This document shows positions 33,258-42,265 of a stretch of 48,085 bases of DNA, one piece after another. The notes under the pieces were generated by a model. That model did no database searches, was not told the DNA's origin, and saw only the letters and a list, made by a program, of their open reading frames with translations. The first letter of the stretch is position 1. The number at the start of each line of letters is the position of its first letter. The position numbers and the translations under genes were made by a program. This DNA is from Bacteroidales bacterium (GTDB lineage Bacteria > Bacteroidota > Bacteroidia > Bacteroidales > P3). The stretch spans positions 1 through 48,085 of the forward strand of contig SFPR01000006.1 of assembly GCA_004551865.1 (NCBI GenBank), given 5' to 3'.

Positions 33258-34211
33258 ATGGATTTTACAGCTACACTTAAACAAGCAGGTAACGTATTGA
33301 AAACCTCAAAGTTCTGGATAGAATTGTTGATTATGACCGTCGGCATGATGGTTACGGCTTGTGCAGTTTATTATTTCCTTGTTCCGAGCAAGTTGATTAT
33401 AGGAACGATTTCGGGATTGTCGATTGTTTTGAGCGGAGTTTCTGAACAACTGTTCGGAGTAGCCCTGCCTGTTTCGACGGTAATCTTCGTTATCAATGCA
33501 ATTCTCTTGGTTCTCGCATATTTTCTTATCGGAAAAGAGTTCGGAATAAAGACAGTTTATACAGCACTTATACTCGGTCCGATGATGAGAGTTTTGGAAA
33601 CCTATTTCCCATACGAGAACTTTATAAGAGAAGGAGGTTCGATACCATCTGTAATGGGCGATATTTGGTTTGACCTTTGCTGTTTTGTTCTTCTTTTGAG
33701 TGCGGCACAGACCGTTCTTTTCAAGATTAACGCCTCTACCGGCGGACTTGACATTTTGGCAAAGATAGTAAACAAATACCTGCACTTCGACATAGGAGCA
33801 TCGGTTGCCGTTGCAGGAGCTGTGATTTGCTGTACTGCATTTGCCATCAACCCTTTTCACATGGTTGTAATCGGTTTGATAGGAACGTGGATTAACGGTT
33901 TGGTTGTCGATTACTTTACCGCAGGGCTGAACAACAAGAAAAGAGTCTGCATAATCTCATCTCAACATGAGAGATTGAGAGATTTCATAGTCAATGACTT
34001 GGTTAGAGGAGTTACTCTCTACGAAGTAACCGGAGGATACAGCAATCAAAAGAAAGTAGAGATAGAAGTGCTGCTCAACAAAGACGAATTTACAAGGCTG
34101 ATGAAACTTATCGAGCAAGAAAAGATTGATGCCTTTGTTACGGCAGGCAATGTGAGCGAAGTTTACGGCTTGTGGGCAGGCAAAAACAGCAAACAAAGAC
34201 GCAAAATCTGA
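33258..34211 (+). CDS. YitT family membrane protein (DUF2179)
   Basis: This 317-residue protein has about five or six membrane helices in the first 210 residues. A C-terminal soluble DUF2179 domain follows (about 215-300), with the typical VCIISSQHERLRDFIVND and GVTLYEVTGGYS. It belongs to the YitT family, widespread and of unproven function, possibly transport. It has its own promoter. rsgA follows after 41 nt. Confidence 0.88.
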   Translation: MDFTATLKQAGNVLKTSKFWIELLIMTVGMMVTACAVYYFLVPSKLIIGTISGLSIVLSGVSEQLFGVALPVSTVIFVINAILLVLAYFLIGKEFGIKTVYTALILGPMMRVLETYFPYENFIREGGSIPSVMGDIWFDLCCFVLLLSAAQTVLFKINASTGGLDILAKIVNKYLHFDIGASVAVAGAVICCTAFAINPFHMVVIGLIGTWINGLVVDYFTAGLNNKKRVCIISSQHERLRDFIVNDLVRGVTLYEVTGGYSNQKKVEIEVLLNKDEFTRLMKLIEQEKIDAFVTAGNVSEVYGLWAGKNSKQRRKI

Positions 34212-34252
34212 GTTTGGCAACAAAGTCGTAGTTTTTTCGAAAGCAAAAAACA

Positions 34253-35194
34253 ATGGAAAAAGGTACGGTCATAAGGACTACGGGCAGTCATTACACGGTA
34301 AAAAATGCCGAAGGCGAAGAATTTGAATGTTGTATCAAAGGCAAGTTCAAGATAAGCGGCATCAAATCGACCAATCCCGTTGCCATTGGCGATAAGGTAG
34401 AGTTTATCCCTTCCGACAAAACATCGTACGGATTGATTTGTGCTATCGAACCAAGACAAAACTACATCATAAGGAAAGCAACCAAACTCTCAAAACAAAC
34501 ACATATCATAGCCTCAAACATGGATCAGGCATTGCTGATTGTTACAGCCGTTTTGCCACGAACAAGCACCGGTTTCATAGACCGATTTTTGCTTACCTGC
34601 GAAGCATACCACATTCCCTGCATATTGGTCTTCAACAAAACAGACCTTTATGAGAAAGAGACCAAAGAATATGCCGATTATGTGAAGTCAATCTACGAAA
34701 AGGTGGGCTATCGCTGCATGGAGACTTCTGCAATCGAGAAAACAGGCATAGAAGAGTTGAAAGAAGTACTGAAAGACAAGACTTCGCTTCTTTGCGGACA
34801 CTCGGGCGTTGGCAAAAGTGCCTTGGTCAATGCCTTGGACTCAAACCTCAACCTCAAAACATCGTCCATATCTTTGAGCAACTTTAAGGGAAAGCATACC
34901 ACAACCTTTGCACAAATGTATCCCTTGGCGTTTGGAGGCAACATAATAGATACTCCGGGCGTCAAATCTTTCGGCATGGTCGATTTTGCTCCCGAAGAAG
35001 TTGCCGGATACTATCCCGAAATGAGAGAAAGGCTGTCGGAGTGTCGCTACTACAACTGTACACATATTCACGAACCCGATTGTGCAATCAAACGTGCGGT
35101 CGATAATGGCGAAATATCACAGGAGAGATACTTAAACTACCTCAACATCGTCAATGGAGAGGAAGTGCAAATGCAACAATGGCACACCAAATAA
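34253..35194 (+). CDS. rsgA: Ribosome small subunit-dependent GTPase A
   Basis: RsgA is a late 30S assembly GTPase. The 313 residues have an OB-fold (about 1-70) and then the circularly permuted GTPase domain: NKTD (128-131) comes before the P-loop GHSGVGKS (182-189) and DTPG (233-236). A zinc site follows in CRYYNCTHIHEPDC. This order is diagnostic. It is followed 13 nt later by dtd. Confidence 0.97.
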   Translation: MEKGTVIRTTGSHYTVKNAEGEEFECCIKGKFKISGIKSTNPVAIGDKVEFIPSDKTSYGLICAIEPRQNYIIRKATKLSKQTHIIASNMDQALLIVTAVLPRTSTGFIDRFLLTCEAYHIPCILVFNKTDLYEKETKEYADYVKSIYEKVGYRCMETSAIEKTGIEELKEVLKDKTSLLCGHSGVGKSALVNALDSNLNLKTSSISLSNFKGKHTTTFAQMYPLAFGGNIIDTPGVKSFGMVDFAPEEVAGYYPEMRERLSECRYYNCTHIHEPDCAIKRAVDNGEISQERYLNYLNIVNGEEVQMQQWHTK

Positions 35195-35207
35195 CACAAC
35201 GAAAGAC

Positions 35208-35660
35208 ATGAGAGCTGTAATACAAAAGGTAAAACGAGCAAGACTGACAATAGATAACCAAGAGTACTCAAAGATAGACGAAGGATTGATGGTGCTGTTG
35301 GGAATTGAAGACAGCGACACCGAAGACGACATAACTTGGTTGGCAGACAAGATAAGAAAGCTGAGAATATTTGAAGACGAAAACTCGGTTATGAACCTTT
35401 CTGTCGAAGATGTGAAAGGAGAGATTATGATTGTGAGCCAATTCACTCTCCATGCAAGCACCAAGAAAGGCAATCGTCCTACATATATTCGTGCATCAAA
35501 GCCCGAGTTTGCAAAACCAATGTATGAGAAGTTTGTTTCTTACACCAAGGAAACTTTTTCGGGAAATGTGGTTACCGGAGTGTTTGGTGCAGATATGCAG
35601 ATAGAGTTGGTGAACAACGGACCGACCACAATTTTAATTGACACAAAAAACAAAGAATAA
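35208..35660 (+). CDS. dtd: D-aminoacyl-tRNA deacylase
   Basis: Dtd removes D-amino acids (and Gly) misattached to tRNA. The 150 residues start MRAVIQKVKRARLTI and contain SQFTLHA and GNRPTY, the latter holding the Gly-cisPro pair of the active site. An ATG at 35154 gives a longer frame that overlaps rsgA and has no family match, so 35208 is chosen. Confidence 0.97.
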   Translation: MRAVIQKVKRARLTIDNQEYSKIDEGLMVLLGIEDSDTEDDITWLADKIRKLRIFEDENSVMNLSVEDVKGEIMIVSQFTLHASTKKGNRPTYIRASKPEFAKPMYEKFVSYTKETFSGNVVTGVFGADMQIELVNNGPTTILIDTKNKE

Positions 35661-35681
35661 TAAGGAATAAGGAGTAAGGAA

Positions 35682-35933
35682 ATGAAAACTCTGATAGTGG
35701 TATTGGGAGCAACCATCGTTTTGTTGGCATTGAGCTTTTGCTTTATAGGAATAAAGATGTTTGTAAAGAAGAACGGAGAGTTCAAAAGACGTTGTGCGAG
35801 CGTCGATCCGATAACAGGCGACCGCACCTCTTGCGTTTGCGGCAAAAGCAATGTGTTTTCCGACAGCTGCAAGAGCGACAAGAAATACAATCCCTTGGAA
35901 GTAAACAAAGAACTTCTGGAAGAAACAAGATAA
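35682..35933 (+). CDS. Small Cys-containing single-pass membrane protein
   Basis: This 83-residue protein has one N-terminal membrane helix (about 4-27) and a soluble tail with cysteines in RRCASVD, SCVCGKS and DSCKSD. It recalls the general layout of the Na+-NQR maturation factor NqrM (one helix plus a Cys cluster), but sequence similarity is not convincing. It lies 21 nt after dtd. The upstream GGAGTAAGGA is a Shine-Dalgarno-like run, unusual among its neighbours. I do not assign a function. Confidence 0.72.
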   Translation: MKTLIVVLGATIVLLALSFCFIGIKMFVKKNGEFKRRCASVDPITGDRTSCVCGKSNVFSDSCKSDKKYNPLEVNKELLEETR

Positions 35934-36037
35934 ACTCCCGAAAACTCATCTTCAAAACGATAACGCACTTCGATCGATTGTCGAATTGGTTTTAGATTTT
36001 TGCCTGTCGGTGCTTTGTAAGGCAGACAGAGAAGTTC

Positions 36038-37846
36038 CTATTTCCCCAACTGTTTGAGTTTTTTGCGAGCCTGAGTAACGTAGAGGCTTGTAGGATAGTC
36101 CAAAATTATTCTTTGGTAGTACTCTTTTGCCGCAAGAGTGTCATTATATTGGTTTTGAGCAATGTCGGCAAGCTGCATGAGAGCATCGTCTGCCGTAAGG
36201 TCGTAAGGATATTTCAAAAGCAACTCTTTGAACAGGCTGTCTGCTCGCTCAAACCCTCCTTGCTCTTTTGCCATTACGGCTCTCAGATAGATACATTCGT
36301 CAAACACAGGGTGGTAAAGATAGCTTTGCATAATCGTATCAAGGTATGCTTCGGCCTTGTCGTAGTTGCGATATTCTCTTTCTCTTTCGGCGTAAGCAAA
36401 CCATTGCATTGCTCGGAAAGTACTGTCATCATCGCGACTATCTTCAATCAAAACGCTATATTCTAAGGCATCGTTGGCAATCAGCTTGGTTGTTGAAGCC
36501 CTGAGAGCCTTGAATTGCGACAACGCCCACTCAATTTCGCCATTGTAATAGCTCAACATGGCTTTGAAAAACTTGGCTTTGTCGCTCAAAGGCGAGTTGG
36601 GACAATCTTTTTCGACCTGCCAACACAAAAGACTTGCCTGCCAGCTGTCTCCATTCACGTTGTATATCTCTGCACTCAGCAGTTTCATTTCGGCTTTTTG
36701 GTTTGTCGAAAAAGAATTTGAGGCGATACATTGAGACAAAATATCGACAGCTTTTTGTGGTTGCCCCGCATGGAAAGCTAACAGCTCACAATCTTGCATT
36801 ATAGGGGTGAAATTGTCTCTCGAAAAGCCATATTTGTTAAAAATGTCGTCAAATAGTTTGAGTAAATTGTCAAGAGGCTTTTTGTTTGAGGGGTTTTGCA
36901 TGAATGCCTTATACTTCACGTTGGCATATCCCGAAAGACATCGTTGGTAAAAGACGTTTTCTTCTCCCTTGTCGATAATATATTTGTATGCTTTCTCGGC
37001 AGGGATTAACCGCTCGGCGTTATCCATGTCGGAAGCAAAGTCTGCAACCGTTGCACCGCTGCTGTGGTCAAATGTCCTGTCGATTTGTTTTGCCATCTCG
37101 AAAGCCTTGTCCGTTTGGTCTGCCTGACAATAAAGCCACAGACCGAATTGAGCAATCGGAAGATTGTTTTTGTTTGTTTTGTAGAGCTTTTCCCAGTTCG
37201 TTTCGACAGATTTGATGAGGTTTGCCGAGTCTTTGGCAAACAATGCCGCAAGATTGGTTTGTATTCTCGGAATGTTGAGAGGATTTTCTTCCAACATCAA
37301 AAGGTATTCCTTGGCAATGGATTCATAATCTCCCTCTTGAAGGAAGATATTTCCGAGTTGAAAGCCGTAAGCCGACTTGTCGTGCAACAATTCTCTGCCT
37401 TTGAGAAAGACCTTTTTCGCTTGTTCGGTATTTTTTGAGTACATGAACGCATTTCCTATGCGTTGAATGTCGGAATTGTTGGCTTTGAGGTTTTTGAGAA
37501 TGCGTTCAAACTGCTTTTCCGCCTTTTTTTCGTTGCTGTTTTGCCGATACAGATTGTAGAGAACAACAGGTAGTTCGACCCTTTGAGGAAACGCCTTGAT
37601 TGCTTCTTTGAGACATTTTTCTGCTCCCTCAATATCTCCGTTGTCTTTCAACAGATTGAAAAGCAAATCATAGACCTTTTCATCTTTATTCTTTTTCAGG
37701 TAGTCCTGATAGAGGTTTGCAGCCTCTTCCCACCTGCCTTCTGCTTCCAAAGCGGCAGCTTGTCCGAGCGAAACGTCCTTTTGGGCAAATGCAGCTTGGA
37801 AATACAGCAACACAAATGAGAAAACTATCAGAGCAACCCTCGGCAT
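36038..37846 (-). CDS. Secreted tetratricopeptide repeat protein
   Basis: This 602-residue protein starts with a signal peptide (about 1-21, ending AFAQ). TPR-like helical repeats follow along the whole length: EAEGRWEEAANLYQDYLKK near 30, further repeats, and NQYNDTLAAKEYYQRIILDYP near the end. It is probably a periplasmic scaffold or outer-membrane-associated adaptor. ATG 37846 is chosen over an upstream TTG that would overlap yicC; it gives a normal signal peptide and lies 4 nt after the yicC stop. Confidence 0.85.
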   Translation of the reverse strand: MPRVALIVFSFVLLYFQAAFAQKDVSLGQAAALEAEGRWEEAANLYQDYLKKNKDEKVYDLLFNLLKDNGDIEGAEKCLKEAIKAFPQRVELPVVLYNLYRQNSNEKKAEKQFERILKNLKANNSDIQRIGNAFMYSKNTEQAKKVFLKGRELLHDKSAYGFQLGNIFLQEGDYESIAKEYLLMLEENPLNIPRIQTNLAALFAKDSANLIKSVETNWEKLYKTNKNNLPIAQFGLWLYCQADQTDKAFEMAKQIDRTFDHSSGATVADFASDMDNAERLIPAEKAYKYIIDKGEENVFYQRCLSGYANVKYKAFMQNPSNKKPLDNLLKLFDDIFNKYGFSRDNFTPIMQDCELLAFHAGQPQKAVDILSQCIASNSFSTNQKAEMKLLSAEIYNVNGDSWQASLLCWQVEKDCPNSPLSDKAKFFKAMLSYYNGEIEWALSQFKALRASTTKLIANDALEYSVLIEDSRDDDSTFRAMQWFAYAEREREYRNYDKAEAYLDTIMQSYLYHPVFDECIYLRAVMAKEQGGFERADSLFKELLLKYPYDLTADDALMQLADIAQNQYNDTLAAKEYYQRIILDYPTSLYVTQARKKLKQLGK

Positions 37847-37850
37847 GACA

Positions 37851-38720
37851 TTACAGAATGTTGGCAACCTGTTCTTTAATCTTTTCAAGCTCGTCTTTCA
37901 TCTTGACAACCAAGACCTGAATGTCGGCATCGTTTGCCTTAGAACCCAAGGTGTTAATCTCTCTTCCCATTTCTTGGGCGATAAATCCCAACTTCTTTCC
38001 CTGACATTCCTCTTTGGAAAGACATTGCAAGAAATAGTCGAGGTGTTGTCTCAAACGTACCTTTTCTTCTGTGATGTCGAGCTTTTCGATGTAGTAAATC
38101 ATCTCTTGTTCGAGGCGGTTGTCATCTGTCTTTATGCTTTCAATCTCTTTCAATCGGGCAATCAGTCTGTCTTTTATCCTCTCGCATCTTCCGGTTTCGT
38201 ACTTCTCCACTTCTTTGAGAAGTTCTCCTATCAGGTTTATTCGTTTTTCAAAATCCTTTTCCAATATTGCACCCTCACAAACTCTGTATTGGTCCAACTG
38301 TTCGGCAGCCTTGTGAGCCAAATCGAGAAAAGCAGCTTTTTCTTTATCGTCAAGCTCTGTTTGTTCGCCGCCTTTGACCTCGGGTTGATTGAGAACGTAT
38401 GTCAAAAGGTTGGTTGTGTCTGCCCCAACGCTCATTGCAAGAGAGTAAAGCGATTTGTAAAGACTGACAAACGCCTGAGCGTCAATTCCCAAAGCCACTT
38501 CGGCATTTGTTTTCTCTATTGTGGCAATACAATCTATCTTTCCCCTTGTGAGCTTTTCCGAAAAGATATTTCTTATTTCAAGTTCCAATTCTCTGTAACG
38601 CACGGGTAGTTTTATCGAAGCGTCCAAAGCCTTTCCGTTTAATGATTTTATCTCCAAGGCAATCAAGTAGTCTCCGCATTGAGCCTTTGCCTTGCCAAAT
38701 CCTGTCATCGATTTTATCAT
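37851..38720 (-). CDS. YicC/YloC family endoribonuclease
   Basis: This 289-residue protein begins with the diagnostic MIKSMTGFGKA and ends in an extended helical region (RLRQHLDYFLQ and GKKLGFIAQEMGREINTLGSKA). YicC proteins are endoribonucleases that act in RNA decay. It is followed by the TPR gene 4 nt later. A TATTTTTG -7-like sequence lies upstream at 38764-38757. Confidence 0.93.
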   Translation of the reverse strand: MIKSMTGFGKAKAQCGDYLIALEIKSLNGKALDASIKLPVRYRELELEIRNIFSEKLTRGKIDCIATIEKTNAEVALGIDAQAFVSLYKSLYSLAMSVGADTTNLLTYVLNQPEVKGGEQTELDDKEKAAFLDLAHKAAEQLDQYRVCEGAILEKDFEKRINLIGELLKEVEKYETGRCERIKDRLIARLKEIESIKTDDNRLEQEMIYYIEKLDITEEKVRLRQHLDYFLQCLSKEECQGKKLGFIAQEMGREINTLGSKANDADIQVLVVKMKDELEKIKEQVANIL

Positions 38721-38756
38721 ATCGTATTCTGTTGTTTAGTCAAAAAAATCAAACAG

Positions 38757-38764
38757 CAAAAATA
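38757..38764 (-). promoter_or_regulatory. yicC -7 element
   Basis: TATTTTTG on the minus strand, 37 nt before the ATG, in the 131-nt divergent region. The -33 half is not clear. Confidence 0.35.
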
Positions 38765-38816
38765 CAAAATCATTTGATTATTCGTTGTATCAAATAGTCA
38801 TTAGAACGAAATTTGT

Positions 38817-38824
38817 TATTTTTG
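38817..38824 (+). promoter_or_regulatory. -7 element of the zinc metallopeptidase operon
   Basis: TATTTTTG, 27 nt before ATG 38852. No well-placed -33 TTG was found. Confidence 0.4.
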
Positions 38825-38851
38825 CAGTAGAAACCAAAATAAACAGAGATT

Positions 38852-39529
38852 ATGTATTGGATAATTTTCATAGGATTCAGCTTGTTGAGTTGGATTATCG
38901 GAAACCGATTGAATGCGAGCTTCAAAGCCTATTCAAAAATTCCGACCGAGAATAACTTTACGGGAAAAGAAGTTGCCGAAAAGATGTTACGCGACAACGA
39001 TATAACAGATGTGAGCGTCAGATGTGTGGAAGGACAGCTTACCGACCACTACAATCCCGTTACAAAGGTCGTAAACCTTTCCAAAGCGGTATATTACGGC
39101 AACAGCGTGGCTTCTGCAGCCGTTGCAGCTCACGAATGCGGACACGCAGTGCAGCACGCCGAAGGCTATGCTTGGTTACAGCTTCGCAGCAGCTTGGTTC
39201 CGGTTGTCAATTTCGCTTCCAAGTGGGTCATGTGGGTGCTTTTGGCAGGCATGATTTTGATTCAATCGTTTCCGCAGTTGCTTTTGGCAGGCATAGTATT
39301 GTTTGCATTGACAACATTGTTTAGTTTTGTTACTCTGCCCGTTGAAATCAATGCTTCAAAAAGAGCCTTGGCTTGGATAGACGCTCACAGGATAACATCA
39401 GACTCCACTCACCCGAAAGCACAACACGCTTTGCGTCTTGCAGCTTACACATACGTTGTTGCAGCACTTTCTTCCCTTGCAACATTGTTCTATTATGTGA
39501 TGATATATTTGGGAGGTAGAGACGACTAA
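38852..39529 (+). CDS. Zinc metallopeptidase, Zn_peptidase_2 (YugP-like) family
   Basis: This 225-residue membrane protease has helices at about 1-17 and, in the second half, at 120-165 and 200-220. The catalytic HECGH (94-98) supplies two zinc ligands and the general base; a later Glu in VEINASKRA is likely the third ligand. Substrates are unknown. It heads a rightward run, with the PASTA gene starting 14 nt later. Confidence 0.9.
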   Translation: MYWIIFIGFSLLSWIIGNRLNASFKAYSKIPTENNFTGKEVAEKMLRDNDITDVSVRCVEGQLTDHYNPVTKVVNLSKAVYYGNSVASAAVAAHECGHAVQHAEGYAWLQLRSSLVPVVNFASKWVMWVLLAGMILIQSFPQLLLAGIVLFALTTLFSFVTLPVEINASKRALAWIDAHRITSDSTHPKAQHALRLAAYTYVVAALSSLATLFYYVMIYLGGRDD

Positions 39530-39543
39530 AAGCAATTTGAAAT

Positions 39544-40380
39544 ATGTCATTTAAGCAGTTTGTAAAAAGTAAAACCTTTTTCATTCATTTGGGACTGATA
39601 GTTGCAAGTTTCTTGTTGCTTTTGGTCATATCGTTTTTTGTTTTGAAGATTTACACCCGCCACGGACAAGAATACATTGTGCCTGATATTGAGGGTAAGG
39701 TGGTCAGCGAGATTGAACAAATGAGCGAAATGAAATACTTTGACTTGGTTGTGATAGATTCAATCTTCAAAGAAGACACTCCTTCGGGAACAATACTCAG
39801 TCAAGAACCCGTTGCAGATTCAAAAGTCAAGAAAGGAAGAAAGATATACGTTACAGTATCTTCTCTGAGCGGCGATGAGCTTAATATGCCCTTGTGTACA
39901 GACATCAGTCTCAAAACAGCGGTGCAGTCTCTTACCGACATAGGATTGAGAATTGGCAATATATCATTTCGTCCCGGTGATATATCAAACATTGTCATCG
40001 AACAGCGAAAGTCAGGTAAGATTATTCGTCAAAATGAGAAAGTAAGGCGTGGAGATGTCATCGACTTGGTTGTGGAAATGGACGTAAACAGCACTACAAC
40101 CAATATGCCCGACATTTTGGGTAAGACAGAGGCAGAAGCAGAGAGGCTTTTGTGGTCGGCAGGTTTGAATGTGGGCAGAAAAACTTTTGACGGACAACAA
40201 GATAACAAGCATTCAAGAGTTGTAAGTTATGACCCTACTTTCAAAGGTCTTACACTCGGAACGACCATTTCTCTTCATTTTATCAATGATACCAAGAACA
40301 GTTACAAGAAAACTTTGAGACAATTTGAGGAACAACTGATATTGGAACAAAACGGCTATGAAGAGGAAGTTGAAGAATAG
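39544..40380 (+). CDS. PASTA-domain membrane protein
   Basis: This 278-residue protein has one N-terminal helix (about 13-36) and three PASTA repeats outside the membrane, beginning near YIVPDIEGK, LNMPLCTD and TNMPDILGKT. There is no kinase domain, unlike PknB. PASTA domains commonly bind peptidoglycan, so a cell wall role is likely. Its 3' end overlaps the start of the T9SS cargo gene by 23 nt. Confidence 0.88.
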   Translation: MSFKQFVKSKTFFIHLGLIVASFLLLLVISFFVLKIYTRHGQEYIVPDIEGKVVSEIEQMSEMKYFDLVVIDSIFKEDTPSGTILSQEPVADSKVKKGRKIYVTVSSLSGDELNMPLCTDISLKTAVQSLTDIGLRIGNISFRPGDISNIVIEQRKSGKIIRQNEKVRRGDVIDLVVEMDVNSTTTNMPDILGKTEAEAERLLWSAGLNVGRKTFDGQQDNKHSRVVSYDPTFKGLTLGTTISLHFINDTKNSYKKTLRQFEEQLILEQNGYEEEVEE

Positions 40381-42265
40381 GTTTGACCAAAACAAAGCGA
40401 TACTATGTATGCTTGTTTTGGTTTTTTGTTGCACAGGCTCGGCGTTTTCGCAGCTTATCCTTTGCCCTGCATCAAGACAAATTGACCAAAGCAACCTCAC
40501 AAAGGTCGCAACCTACAATCTTTTGCCCTTTATAGATGATTTTTCAGACTATGAAGGTTTGCCAAATCAAAGCAAATGGCTTTCGGGAGGGGTTGTAATC
40601 AATCCGAACTATCAATTCAATCCTCCGACGATAGGAGTTGCAACCTTAGATGCAACAGACTATTACGGCAAACTTTATAGCCAAACCACAGGAAGCCCTT
40701 TTGCAGCCGACACTCTCACAAGTCAGCCGATAAGACTTGACTCTGTTTTCTCCCCTCTCACACTCGCCCTTTCGGCAAAAGACTCTGTTTATCTCAGTTT
40801 CTTTTTTCAGCCTGCAGGAGGCGGAGCTAACCCATGGGAAACCATAGGAACTCAACCCTCGATGGCAGATTCTCTTATTTTGGAGTTCTATTCGCCTGCC
40901 GATGGTTGGAATTGGATTTGGGCAAGCGGAGGATTGTCTTCCGACAGCCTCTATGCCAAGTATGGAACGTACTATCAATATGTGCTTATCCCGATTACAG
41001 ACGAAAAATACTTCACAAAAGACTTTCAATTCCGATTTAGAAACATTGCTTCGCTCAACAATTCACCGCAAAATTACATATCAAATTGCGATGAGTGGAA
41101 TGTGGACTATGTTTATTTGAACAAAAACAGACATTGCGGCGACACGGTGTTCAAAGACATCGCTTTTGTGGAACCGGCTCCCTCAATGTTGAAACGCTAT
41201 CAGTCAATGCCTTCTCAACATTTCGCTCAGGAAGAAATGGCAGACACTTTGAGCATGAAAATCGTCAATCTGTACAATGAAGCCCTCAGTTCAACATACA
41301 AGTTTCAAGTCAAAAACGAAGAAGGTCTGCTGTTGTACTCATACGACGGAGGTTTTGAAAACATTTCACCCTATTCGGAGGCAAATCAATACCAAACTGC
41401 ACCTACTCATGCACGTCCTACTCATGCGTTTTCCTTTGATTTGGTTGCCAACCGCCGTTATGCTTTTGACATAGTGCATACAATCAAGCAGGGAGTTGGA
41501 CAAGACAATCTCTCTGCAAACGACACGGTGAAATTTCGCCAAGTTTTCGATAATTATTTTGCATACGACGACGGCACTGCCGAAAACGGAGTTGGGGTAG
41601 AGCCAATCAGCGGTTCACATCTTGCAATAGCCTATACCCTCAATGCAATCGACACACTCTCTGCCGTAGATATTTACTTCAACCGCTCGTTGAATGATGC
41701 TAACTTCAAACCTTTCTATATTTGTATTTGGAATAGCGAAAACAATCTTCCGAAAGAAATCATATACAAAACCGAACGCCTCACTCCCGAGAGCGACAGC
41801 TTAAATCAATTTGTGCGTTACGTTTTGGAACAGGCAGTTTTGTTACCTAAGGGCAAGTTCTTCGTGAGCTTGCAAACCAAGGGGAACGACTATCTCAACA
41901 TTGGATTTGACCGCAACACCAATTCTGCCGAATATACTTTCACAAAAACCACATCCGATTGGCAACAATCATTTTTGAAAGGCTCTGTCATGTTGAGACC
42001 ATGCTTTGGCAGTGCAGCAGCAGTAGGATTGGATACTCCGAAACAAAAGCAAGTAAGAGTATATCCAAATCCCACAAACGGCAAACTTATTACAGATGAT
42101 GCAAGCGGCAGTGTCAAACGCTTGTTTGACACAAATGGCAGGCTTGTCCTTGAAACAAGAGACAACCAAATGGATTTATCCGGTTTTGACTGCGGCATTT
42201 ACATTCTCCAAATCATCAATCGCAATGGTGAAACGCAGCACACAAAAATCATAAAGACCAAATAA
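40358..42265 (+). CDS. Type IX secretion system cargo protein
   Basis: This 635-residue protein has a signal peptide (about 1-31, ending AFSQ), a long beta-rich middle and a C-terminal sorting domain of type A: VRVYPNPTNGKLITDD and GIYILQIINRNG. That domain sends the protein through the T9SS to the cell surface. The passenger has no enzyme motif I recognise. The ATG lies inside the PASTA gene, and the stop overlaps the rluD start (TAATG). Confidence 0.88.
   Translation: MKRKLKNRFDQNKAILCMLVLVFCCTGSAFSQLILCPASRQIDQSNLTKVATYNLLPFIDDFSDYEGLPNQSKWLSGGVVINPNYQFNPPTIGVATLDATDYYGKLYSQTTGSPFAADTLTSQPIRLDSVFSPLTLALSAKDSVYLSFFFQPAGGGANPWETIGTQPSMADSLILEFYSPADGWNWIWASGGLSSDSLYAKYGTYYQYVLIPITDEKYFTKDFQFRFRNIASLNNSPQNYISNCDEWNVDYVYLNKNRHCGDTVFKDIAFVEPAPSMLKRYQSMPSQHFAQEEMADTLSMKIVNLYNEALSSTYKFQVKNEEGLLLYSYDGGFENISPYSEANQYQTAPTHARPTHAFSFDLVANRRYAFDIVHTIKQGVGQDNLSANDTVKFRQVFDNYFAYDDGTAENGVGVEPISGSHLAIAYTLNAIDTLSAVDIYFNRSLNDANFKPFYICIWNSENNLPKEIIYKTERLTPESDSLNQFVRYVLEQAVLLPKGKFFVSLQTKGNDYLNIGFDRNTNSAEYTFTKTTSDWQQSFLKGSVMLRPCFGSAAAVGLDTPKQKQVRVYPNPTNGKLITDDASGSVKRLFDTNGRLVLETRDNQMDLSGFDCGIYILQIINRNGETQHTKIIKTK

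Noticed and set aside
35154..35660. Longer start for dtd
   Set aside because: The added 18 residues overlap rsgA and precede the universally conserved MRAVIQKV start.
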